Shown: piece after piece, positions 1-9,143 of the stretch
Numbering within the stretch: the stretch's first letter is position 1
Layout of the letters: every line of letters begins with the position of its first letter
NCBI GenBank assembly: GCA_963930655.1
Contig: OZ005603.1
Location: 17,569,001 to 17,633,000 of the forward strand
Source of the DNA: Myrica gale
Taxonomy: Eukaryota > Streptophyta > Magnoliopsida > Fagales > Myricaceae
Direction: 5' to 3'
Length of the DNA: 64,000 nucleotides
Position numbers and translations under genes: made by a program
Notes under the pieces: generated by a model
The model's database searches: none
What the model saw: the letters and a program-made list of their open reading frames with translations, nothing else
Told to the model about the DNA's origin: nothing

Positions 1-892
1 TCATGATATTTCAAGTTGTACTTGAATTACATTATGTTCAAGTTTGTAATTATTTCAAGTTTAAGCGCATGCTTATGATTTTAAGTCAAGTGCATGCTTA
101 TAATTTTAAGTTCATTATGATATCGAGTTCATGATGATTTCAAGTTTAAAAGCAAGTGTATGATTTCAAGTTCAAGATTATGAGTTCAAAGAATAAGTTC
201 ATGGTTTCAAACTCACGATTTCAAGTTCATATTTGCAAACCATGATTTCAAGCTCATGTTTTAATTATAATTCCTTACTGAGTCTTTCGACTCACAGATG
301 TTTTCAATTGTATCATTCCAGATAACAATTCAGGTGGGAAAATCTAGAAGAGGGACCGATGGGAACGTCCTCATCCCTCTTTGTTGTTCATTAAAGGTTA
401 GATGTAATTTTGAAGAGTCATCATGAGCCTCCGTCGTGTGGTGGTCATGGGTTATTCGGACTATTAGAGTTCAAGGTTTTTGATGTCTAGTATCTTAGTC
501 GTGGTTATCAGAATCAGAAGTTGAAGAGTTCATAGGAAGTACTATCAGGCATCCTGTGAATGTCTATGTTATGTGTATAAGGATTCAAGATGTATTACTT
601 ATATGTTATGAGTAGGTCCATATAAAGGTTTTGTTGGAATCCCTTAGGACTTGTACTTCAGTCATGCAGACATGACATGTAATTTGGATGCTTTCACTAT
701 TGCCGTTGTAGTCAATTGTGTAAGTTGAAGTTTATGTAAATCTCTTTGGCCCATCTCTCTCAGTTGTAGGTGTTTTATGTATTTGTATAAAAAAAAATCC
801 GCTGCATGATTAAGAGAAACGCTGGAACATTCATTGAGTGGATGTTCGCGGCTGTCATTAACCCCCTTCGGGCTAGCGTTCGGGGCGTGACA
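1..892 (+). repeat. 3' part of a Tekay-like LTR (partial, runs in from the left)
   Basis: The segment ends in GGGGCGTGACA with the same layout as the 3' ends of the intact LTRs at 8996 and 16973: a CTTACTGAGTC/GACTCA hairpin (279-294), a CATTCCAGAT block, GCGGCTGTCATTA and a final TG..CA-type end. Upstream, at 1-260, a degenerate 12-20 bp unit of the form ATGATTTCAAGTTC recurs many times; the intact LTR has a shorter version at 8400-8530. No tRNA primer site follows base 892, so this is a 3' LTR or a solo LTR rather than a 5' LTR. The left end is outside the window, so the TSD (candidate TTAGA at 893-897) cannot be tested. Confidence 0.75.
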
Positions 893-1873
893 TTAGAGGT
901 ACTCCAAAATTCATAAACATAGAAGGGCATTCCAAAATTCATAAACATAGAGGCATTTTACAGTCCTAGCAATAAGATTGATATTGACACGTAGCAAGAA
1001 ATTTACAATTTTTTCGTACAGAACTAGTGAAACCTCAGATAAAATCCACTAGTCATATGTTTAAAACTTGGTTATAAAAATATAACCATAATTCACCTTA
1101 AGAGGAAAATAAGTTAAGCACTTTGGCTTTCCGACATTGATACATGGTAGATCCTCATAATAACACAATTCTATATGACGATGATTAACAAAATAATCAT
1201 AAACATTAACTTCCACCTCATCTTCACCATCCAAATTATTTGCATTTCTCTGCTTCAGTGTAAAGCTAGACATGCATGCATAGAAATTACTCAAAAAACA
1301 ACAGCACTACAAAAGATAATGAGAAGTTATTCCTTTCAATATAACACCTTATGCAACTAAGTTCTTTCACAACATTTTGAAAGTCGAATGCTCCAAAGAA
1401 AAAATATTTAACTTGTAAAAGATCCTGCCAACCACCCTCCCTCATCCCTTCTCTGCTGTTTTACTTTCCAATCACACTTAAATGGATTACACCTTGCATC
1501 GATCTATATCCTTGACTGACTCAACTAAGGTATTTTTCAAAATGCAGTGTAATGACAAAAATTTAGATTGCAGGCATTTGATACAACTTCATATTCATCT
1601 TACATACCATACAGTATCCCAACATTGAACACTAATTTCGCTAATATCGTTTTCTTCATATTGAATATTTAGTTTTCTTCATATTCAACTTCTAATTCAT
1701 ACTACATTTGAAGTATTCAAAATATCACTAAAGTGAAAGCTGCAACGTCTACAAACGTACCAATTAAAGCATTTGAAGACTTTTGACTAATTAAAGGTAC
1801 CGCAAACTTCTCACATGCACAGAAACGGGGCAATTCATGTGAACCAAGCAAAATATTTGGCAGAGAAACATAT
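893..1873. other. AT-rich intergenic stretch, no gene recognised
   Basis: A short direct repeat (CCAAAATTCATAAACATAG at about 905 and 933) sits just after the LTR. Small open frames exist on both strands (61-77 codons), but none has recognisable composition or motifs. Nothing else is seen. Confidence 0.5.
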
Positions 1874-1966
1874 CAGGTAACTTCTTAAGCTTTCTCAGAG
1901 GAACAAACTTTGCCCCTAGAGCCAATGCAATGGGAGGGCCAAAGATAAAACCTCGAGCTTCAACAC
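1874..1966 (-). pseudogene. Relic exon of adenine phosphoribosyltransferase (APRT)
   Basis: Read on the minus strand, a 93-bp block encodes [14 protein letters not shown] and then GAKFVPLRK, a signature block of plant adenine phosphoribosyltransferase, the salvage enzyme that turns adenine plus PRPP into AMP. It is preceded by a good acceptor (TACAATGCAG, AG at 1968-1967) in the position where plant APRT genes have an intron boundary. At the other end the donor dinucleotide after CCTG reads AT (1873-1872) where GT is expected. I could not find the neighbouring APRT exons on either side, so this is a single stranded exon, probably left by a fragmentary duplication. The reading frame inside the exon is open. 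Identity of the exon is well supported; that it is non-functional is inferred from the missing exons and the altered donor. Confidence 0.75.
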
Positions 1967-3889
1967 CTGCATTGTATAAATAACATTCTTATGTAATGAT
2001 TTGATTAATTAATCATACTTAATTAACATTTGTGTTTTGATTAATTATTTATGTAATAAATAACATTCTTATGTATATATTATCATACTTAGAAATTCAA
2101 CATTCTATTAATTAATCAATCCTGCTGCTAAACAAAGAAACAAAATGAAAGGTAATCAAGGGATAAAGGAAAGGACAACATGATCACACCGGAAGAGTCA
2201 CTGTGGGCAATCATAGAAAATTTCCTGCTACTAAAAACCGAACTACTACAGTTGAAATAATGACAAACTTCTTAATTTTGTCTCCTCTTTTGTTATCAAA
2301 TGTACAGGAGAAATGCCAAGGAAAAAAATATACAGGGGAATTGAAAACGCCTCTCTCCAAATGAACCTAATCTGAAGACAAGAATTTGAGAAACTTGTTT
2401 ATTTTGTCTTCTGTTTTGTTATCAGATATGATTCCGTCATTTGAGAGTGAAGAGGAAAAATCTACCAACAAGATAGATTATTAGCTGTCTTCCTCCATCT
2501 CATGTACATCCGATGCAGAAAAATAGAATTATGTGGACCAGCTTCCTCGACTAGCAAGGAGACCGTGGTCAAAGAGTGGTCCTTAACCAACAACGATGAT
2601 TATTAGCGAGAAACCCAAAGGTGACGACTTCCACTGCCGATTTTACGATAGTCTTGACGGAACCAGATGGTAGAGGAATGATGACTCGCTAAATTCAATT
2701 TCATTACCACCCGCGTCGTTGATGTTTCGTGGAGATGTAATGCGGAACTTTGTGGGCGCCACACTAAACAGTATCTTAAAGCTTCGTTGACCACAAAACA
2801 CGGTGTTGATGTGCGGTAGTGGATTTCGTCTTCAGCTGTGAGGAATTTCACGTAGTCATGGACAAAGCATGCTCTTTAGTGAGGGCATGATGTGGATCGC
2901 AAAATAGCGGGTGGAGGGAGCACAATTTCCTTGTAATGGGAGGAGCTGAAGCTTCGACAAATAGGAGAGGGGCGCCATCAACGGAGAGGGCAGCAACTGG
3001 AGGGCTTAGATTTTTCACAAGTAGGGCGCCGGGGAGCGGGAAGGGTTTAAATTAAAAGGAGAGAAACAATGAGTTTTGACATTTTTTAAGACAAGTCAAA
3101 ACTCACCCTTTTTGAGCGTTTTTTTTTTTGTAGTTTTTTAATTGTTTAATAATAAACTATATACATATTATGTGTTTTTAGTAAATTAAAATAAGTTGTA
3201 ATTTGTAATAGTATTTAAAAATCTTTATACTTAGTATTAATTACATAGCATATTATTTTACACTCTTTTTTCTAACAAGTATAATAATCTTAATTAAAAT
3301 AGGTTGGTAGTAATAACATATAATACTTATAATTGAAAAGCATAATGTTTTCTATATAATATTGCATGATTGTTATATGTGTTTATCATATACATGATAT
3401 GTGCTTATTAATCTAAATACTTTATATGTATGTACCTATATACTTAATGACTAAATCTTTAGAAAAAAAAATAATAATGACTAAATCATAGCCTCTAAGA
3501 CCATATATAAAGTTATGTACATTAGTTGCATAAGCTAATCTCATAATATCTTTTTATTTGAAATTAAATAATATGTCCTAATTAAATAGTATTATATTAT
3601 TAATTATTCAAACTATATATGCTCATTATAAGTATGATAATATACGTTTTCTAAACTACTTAGATTTAGTAATAAATATGCAATTACCAAAACAACCATA
3701 GATTATAATTGAAAATATATCATATACTAACAACTTTAATTTTCACAACACTCCCTTCAATTTCATATTTTATTAAGTAGGTACTTTAAATTAAATTTTT
3801 TCAAATACTTGACAAAATAAAATTATATATTAAAAGGAATATAATAATCTATAAAATAATTATTTACATTAAATAACTTAGAATTAATA
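1967..3889. other. AT-rich intergenic DNA, no gene recognised
   Basis: The stretch is strongly AT-rich, especially 3060-3890. A 20-bp direct repeat (ATAAATAACATTCTTATGTA) occurs at about 1975 and 2055, and two similar TTTTGTCTCCTCTTTTGTTATC-type blocks lie near 2280 and 2400. An 82-codon minus-strand frame at 2603-2851 has no recognisable features. Confidence 0.5.
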
Positions 3890-4265
3890 AATAATTTTTT
3901 TGCACTTATACCTATAATAGTATTTGTCTCAACAAACGCTGCTATAGATACAACTTTAGCAACGTTTTTAAACAAAATACTGCTAAAGGTGTAAGCTACA
4001 GCGGCGGTCACTGTAAATACCTAATTTCTAGAAGCGTTTGTACACAAACGCTGCTAGAAATTAGACCTAGAGCGGGGGTCACAATGATCGTCGCTCTAGC
4101 TTAATCCTATAGTAGTGTTTTTTTAAAATGCCACTACAATGACTCTATAGACTGCTGCTAAAGGGGGTATATCGCGGCGATCATAGACTGCCGCTATAGG
4201 TAAAAATTTTAGAGGCGGTCAGTCACCGCCGCTAAAAAGTCTGCCACTATAGGCCATTTGTAGTT
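3890..4265. mobile_element. Decayed CACTA-like DNA transposon terminus
   Basis: This GC-richer block is built of repeats of the type CTGCTATAG, CCGCTATAGG and GCGGCGGTCA in both orientations, which is the style of the subterminal repeats of plant CACTA (En/Spm) elements. Read on the minus strand its outer edge is ACTACAAATGGCCTATAGTG, close to the CACTACAA...GGCC ends common in that superfamily, but the first bases have decayed. It includes a near-perfect 44-bp palindrome at 4021-4064. No opposite terminus or TNP-type transposase was found, so this is a fragment. Confidence 0.5.
4021..4064. repeat. 44-bp near-perfect palindrome
   Basis: Two 22-nt arms are complementary except at one position (A against C in the middle of the arm) with no loop. 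Each arm contains CTAATTTCTAG and AGCGTTTGT. It lies inside the CACTA-like subterminal region and would extrude as a cruciform or fold as an RNA hairpin. Confidence 0.85.
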
Positions 4266-4280
4266 TGGTTTCATTTCAGT

Positions 4281-4310
4281 GCATGTGCATGTGCATGTGC
4301 ATGTGTATGT
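4281..4310. repeat. (GCATGT)n microsatellite
   Basis: About five imperfect tandem copies of a GCATGT hexamer follow directly after the CACTA-like terminus. Confidence 0.85.
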
Positions 4311-4315
4311 CATTT

Positions 4316-5433
4316 TGAAGGATAATGACACATGAATTGCATTAAGATGCAATGGAAAATATTTGTTGGTGTTTTCTTTGGATGTGCCAAGTATTGTGTT
4401 CAGTTATGAGGTCCATGATGCTTGGTTTTTTTTGCTAAGCTTCCATGATGCTTAATTGATTTTTGATTTATATGGCTTGTTGTAAAACCTAACATGTTAG
4501 ACTTGTTACATGCAAAAAAGCTGGAAAAACACTCGGAGATATGTAGCTCTTTTGCCTAGTAATTACATGCGGGTGATTGTGTTGTAAATGGGAGCAGCAA
4601 GACTTTGTTTTTACCTCTAAAAGAACTAGATTTGTGTATTGTTTAAAGGGTTAGAAAGATGATGAAATGATGCATTCAGATTGGAAAAAAATTTATAGAG
4701 GTAGGAGAAAATAGATAGAATTACTACTTTTCATCATGGGAAACTATAAGTACCCTTTATAAAGATTAAGCAAAAGTGGTCATAATAGAAAAAGGGTGAT
4801 CATTCCAAAAGCTCACTGTAGCCTTGCTACCGAGATATAAACAAAAAAAAACATAAACAACTAAACAAGAGTCCATAAATACAAGCTCTAAAACAACTAC
4901 TAAGTAATAATCGTATAGGTTATCATCAATGCCTGTTAGGTCAATTACGTCGTTAGCCAGATTCGTCTCCACCGAAGCTGCAGGCATATTGGGAAAGTAC
5001 GGAGCAAGTGAGGTGGTCGGGGGTACATCCTTCGGTAACCAGTAGTGATAGTGTTCAACTACCACTTCATATGTGACCAACACCCATACTCGTATGTGCA
5101 CCAAGAGGACGTAAGGGTCAAAGTCATACGTTTAGTAGTTCTCGATCACATTCATCTTTTGCTAATTATTAAAATACAGGTACATACACCAAAAGAAAAA
5201 TAGGGGTAAGTCATTAGGACTAAGTAAGATCGAGGAGGGGGAAACATGGCAATAATAAAATAACATAAAGCAGGTACGAAAAATAATATCCAATTAAACA
5301 ATTCAAACATATGATGCACATTCGATAATGCCATTCTCACATTCCCCGACTAACAATTCCCATGAGTTGTTCACAAATTCATCCCCTGTTTGACCTCCAG
5401 AGACAGGGTTGTGTGTCTCACTCCCTTTCCATT
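4316..5433. other. Intergenic stretch with one unassigned minus-strand frame
   Basis: The only sizeable frame is 112 codons on the minus strand (4766-5104); it has no motif I recognise and no upstream signals, and may be decayed transposon coding DNA. It ends at the target site of the solo LTR (GGAAC, 5434-5438). Confidence 0.4.
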
Positions 5434-5739
5434 GGAACTGTAAGACCCCGAAGAAACCCGTGTCTACTTCATTACTAGATGAAGGATTTCATGGCCTATT
5501 TTGTATTAAAAGAAACCTTGCTTGGCCAAGGCATGATTTTATGTTAAGAAAATGTATATGTAATTATTTTAAAATTCTAATATGTGATGTTATGATTTAA
5601 ATGACATGGATGGAATTTAAATTATATAGTAACCGATTTCATGTTGCTAGATTAATTGTATATTTTCCTTCAATATTCTTGATTTTAAATTCCTAAGGAT
5701 TTTCTTATGAATGATTCTGGATTATTAAGACTTGCATGT

Positions 5740-5918
5740 TGGGCTTAGAAACCTCAAATAATGGGCTGATATTGGGCTACCCATTTATGGCCGGTTTTTG
5801 GATGTAATTGGGCCTTGAAGTTGTGTCATATGGGCTGCCCAATTACATGTGATGATGGGCCCTTGAAGTGTGATGTTGGGCTGCCATGAGGCTTATAACA
5901 TTTGGTGTATATTGGGCT
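5740..5918. repeat. TGGGCY motif cluster in the solo LTR (left part)
   Basis: Eight forward TGGGCT/TGGGCC hexamers start at 5740, 5762, 5773, 5809, 5831, 5856, 5877 and 5913. The cluster continues after the nested insertion (16987, 17012, 17059, 17130, 17185 forward, and a reverse copy at 17047). TGGGCY is the plant site II element bound by TCP factors; its role here is inferred. Confidence 0.85.
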
Positions 5919-6029
5919 TATAATGGTGTGAGATCCCGAATTTACTTATGTCATTGTATAGGAGAGAGAGATTTTGCTATGATTTTCCTCAGGATGTAGG
6001 TATGTTTTAATTGGTGATTTTTGAGGTAA

Positions 6030-6490
6030 GTGTCGACACATTGGAACATAGTGTCGACACATTATACTAACACCCGAAAGTTTACCTTTTTCCTGGAGAC
6101 CAAAGTGAATTTTGACTAAGTGTTGTAAGTGTCGACACTTTGAGTCATAGTGTCGACACATTAGACTGGTACCCGAGCGTTTATATCTTTCCGGAACTAG
6201 AGTGATTTTTACTAAGTGTTGGAAGTGTCGACACCTTGGGTGATGGTGTCGACACATACAACTGAAACCCGAGAGTTCGCCTTTTTCCAGAACTCCCGTG
6301 GATTTTGACCAAGTGATGGAAGTGTCGACACCTTGGGTGATGGTGTCGACACATCTAATTGAAACCCGAGAGTTTACATTTTTTTCCACTATGGCTAAGT
6401 GTTGGAAGTGTCGACACCTTGAGTGATGGTGTCGACACATCTTACTAAATATGTTGTAAGTGTCGACACCTTGAGTGATGGTGTCGACAC
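6030..6490. repeat. Six pairs of the palindrome GTGTCGACAC, each pair 21 bp apart
   Basis: The perfect 10-bp palindrome GTGTCGACAC starts at 6030/6051, 6129/6150, 6225/6246, 6322/6343, 6408/6429 and 6460/6481. In all six pairs the start-to-start distance is exactly 21 bp, while the spacer inside the pair varies in sequence and the distance between pairs varies from 52 to 99 bp. Each palindrome reads TGTC on both strands. The array is in the U3 part of the LTR, 100-560 bp from its start. Confidence 0.95.
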
Positions 6491-6670
6491 ATATAACTAC
6501 ATTCCGGAATTTTACCGGTTTGAAATACGCAAGTTGAAATTTATGAAGTAGGGGGAGGGCAAACTTGTCTTTTCCCCAAGCCCTTTTCGCATTAAACCTC
6601 CCTCTCTTTCACGAAGTCTCACATTTTCCTTTACCCCAAATCATACCTCCCATGCCCTAAGTCACCCCCC

Positions 6671-6807
6671 CGAAAAGGAAGAAGGAAGAAGAGAAAGAAG
6701 AAGGAAGAAGGAAGAAGGAGAAGAAAAGAAGGAGGAAGAGGAGAGAAGCAAGGTAAATCCTTGCTGGCCAAAAATCGTGCTACACTCTCTCTCTCTCTCT
6801 CTCTCTA
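6671..6807. repeat. GAA-rich tract followed by (CT)n microsatellite
   Basis: Purine-rich GAAGAAGGAAGAAG repeats run from about 6671 to 6745, then a pure CT run lies at about 6784-6807. The same arrangement recurs in the 3' LTR at 14648-14784. Confidence 0.9.
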
Positions 6808-7984
6808 TTCTCTTCTTGTTTCCTCTTGTTGGTTGGTTGTGGTTTGATGGTAGTTTGTCTAAGTAGTTTTCTCCTTGTGATTCATGGATGTTTAGTGTGG
6901 ATCTATGCATGTTCAAGGTAGATCTTGTAAGTGTTTAAGTGTAGCATAGATTTTTACATGAGAACATGTGGAAAAAATGGCTAGATCTGAAATGATGGTT
7001 CAAGAGAAAGTGGTTATGTGCTCTAGGTGTTTGATAAAAGGCCTAAGAGGGGATTGAAACCTAAGTTGAGCAAGTATGGCCGAATCTAGGGTTTGATGCA
7101 TTAGATAGTGTATGTATGCTAGTGATATTGAGAACCACAAAGCCCTAAGTGTTAGGGATATGTTCAGATCTGGGAAAATAGGCAAGAGGACCAATAACGC
7201 ACACTAGGTGTTTGGTAAACAGCCCAAGAGAAATGGGTACATGCAATGGTGTTAACTTGATAATTATGGAACCATGATTTGGTTGTAAACTTCGAGTTGA
7301 AGTTGTAAGTGGGAGGAAGGTGAGAGTATAGTTGTTGTTATGAGATGTTAAGTTAGCCTTGGATGTTGGTTGTGACATGTAGAGATTCGGATTTTGGTTG
7401 TTGGAGATTGTTGTGATTTCTGGAGTTACATATGCAGATTTCAAGGCTTTGTTGCATTGGTGGTTATCTCTTGATATTTTAGTCCAATTTTACGGGGTTG
7501 GTCTTGGAATTTGTTTCAAGTTAAGAAAGAGAGCGTTTTAAGATAACTTGCATGTGAATTAGAGGTATGACGAATATGTTATGGTATGAAAAATTAGTGT
7601 GAGGGTCTATTAAAACAGATTCGTGTGAGTAATGTATTGATTACTATATACGTTTAGTGAACCTATGAATGACAATAGTACGGTTCATTGTAGGTAACGA
7701 GACACACGATACTCAAGCAAGCCTAAGGTAAGTGAAAATCTTTACAAACTGGAATGATACACTGCATGAAGAATATTCATGAATAAGCATATCAAGCATG
7801 ACATTACCAAGCACGACATGAATGCATCATGATCATTTGCATTCATTTTCCTCATGAGAAATGAGACATTTTATGCAAATGAAAGTACCATTTTTATGCT
7901 ACTTTATGACAAGTTTTATGACAAGTTAATTAACGAACCCAAGTCGGTCGGTACCGTACCAAGTCAAGAAGGTGCATCCATTTC

Positions 7985-8160
7985 CGAAGGACGTTTACGT
8001 GAAGGATGGATGTCACCTAGGACACCCATACCGAAGGATGCTTGCAAGAAGGATGGGTAGTCCATGAGGTAAGTGCAATCACACTGAAGGATGCTTGCAA
8101 GAAGGTGTGAACCTCAAGGGTCGTGTCTAGCCACTGAAGGACGAATGAGAGAAGGTGAGC
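7985..8160. repeat. Four ~50-bp GAAGGAYG...GAAGG units in the LTR
   Basis: Units start at 7985, 8032, 8085 and 8135 (spacing 47, 53 and 50 bp) and follow the pattern GAAGGAYG, 6-8 variable bases, then GAAGG. Two contain GAAGGATGCTTGCAAGAAGG. The spacer bases are more variable than the two GAAGG blocks, which suggests constraint on the blocks. Function unknown. Confidence 0.8.
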
Positions 8161-8555
8161 TAGCTCGACCATATGTAAGGTCCCTAAGGGAAATAAGGGA
8201 CTGTTCCTACGGGAACGCACAACCCTGATGTCAGGGGTAGGTGGAGCTCAAGTAGCCCATAAGATAAGGATTGGAAAGATTTTCCAAAAGCAAGAGATTT
8301 ATAAGTAATAGTGAAGTTTTTAAGAGCAAGTGCATGTGCATATGCAATCATGAGGCATACACGTGCATCAAAATTCATGATCATGCATGAATTACATACG
8401 TTTACATGATGTTTCAAGTTAAAGCTCATGATATTTCAAGTTCAAGTACGTGAACTACATTATGTTTAAGTTCATGATTATTTTAAGTTCATGATGATTT
8501 CAAGTTCAAGTGCATGCTTACAATTTCAACCCATGTTTTAGCTATAATTCCTTAC

Positions 8556-8571
8556 TGAGTCTTTCGACTCA
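8556..8571 (+). repeat. TGAGTC-TTTC-GACTCA hairpin conserved among LTRs
   Basis: A perfect 6-bp inverted repeat with a 4-nt loop follows TTCCTTAC and precedes a CATTCCAGAT block. It recurs in the other LTRs at 279-294, 16533-16548 and (loop TTTTT) 19217-19233. Confidence 0.85.
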
Positions 8572-9002
8572 CAGTTTTAAATTGTATCATTCCAGATGAT
8601 GTTACAGGGGTGGAATCTTAAGAAGAGGACCTTGAACCCTAGGAGAAGGGTTGATGAAATGTCTCTCTTGTTTGCTAACGTTAGGAAAGATTTAGCTAAT
8701 TTTTGTAAAAGCCGGCATGAGCCACCGTGATGTGGTGGTCATGGGTTTCATTTGGCTTAGTTAGTTAATGTTTTAAACTGGATGATATTTTGAGAATATG
8801 TTTAACAACCTTGAGTTATCAATGGAAAGTATGTTCTTATGCACGTTATACGCTAGCATTATAAGGCTTCTTTTTAACATTGAAGCATCAACGTCTTTTC
8901 CGCTGCAAGTATAGTAGTAAGTACGCTGGAGCGTCCCATGCCGGGAATGCTCGCGGCTGTCATTAGCCTCGTTTAGCTAGCGTTCGGGGCGTGACAGTTT
9001 AG

Positions 9003-9013
9003 TGGTATCAGAG
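9003..9013 (+). other. Primer-binding site (initiator tRNA-Met)
   Basis: TGGTATCAGAG begins 6 bp after the end of the 5' LTR and matches the complement of the 3' end of plant initiator methionine tRNA, the usual primer for this clade. Confidence 0.92.
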
Positions 9014-9143
9014 GAATTTAGGAGTTTAGTGAACTTAAGATTTGCTACTCGCCTATTTGGATTTCGAGTATGCTATATGCTAGAAATCTCATGCATCAAC
9101 TAGTTGTTAGGATACTTATGTAATGATGACGATATAGTGCAGG

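Larger units (their letters stand above)
5927..8996 (+). repeat. 5' LTR of the Tekay-type element
   Basis: It has TG...CA termini. In order it holds the paired GTGTCGACAC palindromes (6030-6490), a GAA-rich tract (about 6671-6741), a CT microsatellite (about 6784-6807), four GAAGGAYG units (7985-8160), the TGAGTC hairpin (8556-8571) and the GCGGCTGTCATTAGCC end block. Promoter activity would be expected here, but I could not place a TATA box with confidence. Confidence 0.95.

Noticed and set aside
4766..5104. 112-codon minus-strand frame as a gene
   Set aside because: No motif, splice or promoter context; listed only as unassigned intergenic content.
5946..6440. 164-codon minus-strand frame with repeated MCRHHHSRCRHF (and its twin at 13923-14417)
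   Set aside because: It is only the reading of the GTGTCGACAC repeats in the LTR; Cys/His repetition comes from the DNA motif and there is no zinc-finger spacing or conserved context.
6030..6490. CRISPR-like array
   Set aside because: Repeats are 10-bp palindromes with unequal spacing between pairs in a plant LTR; there is no cas context and no uniform spacer length.
6662..6916. 84-codon minus-strand frame rich in Ser/Phe
   Set aside because: Product of the GAA and CT repeats in the LTR, present in both LTRs; low complexity.
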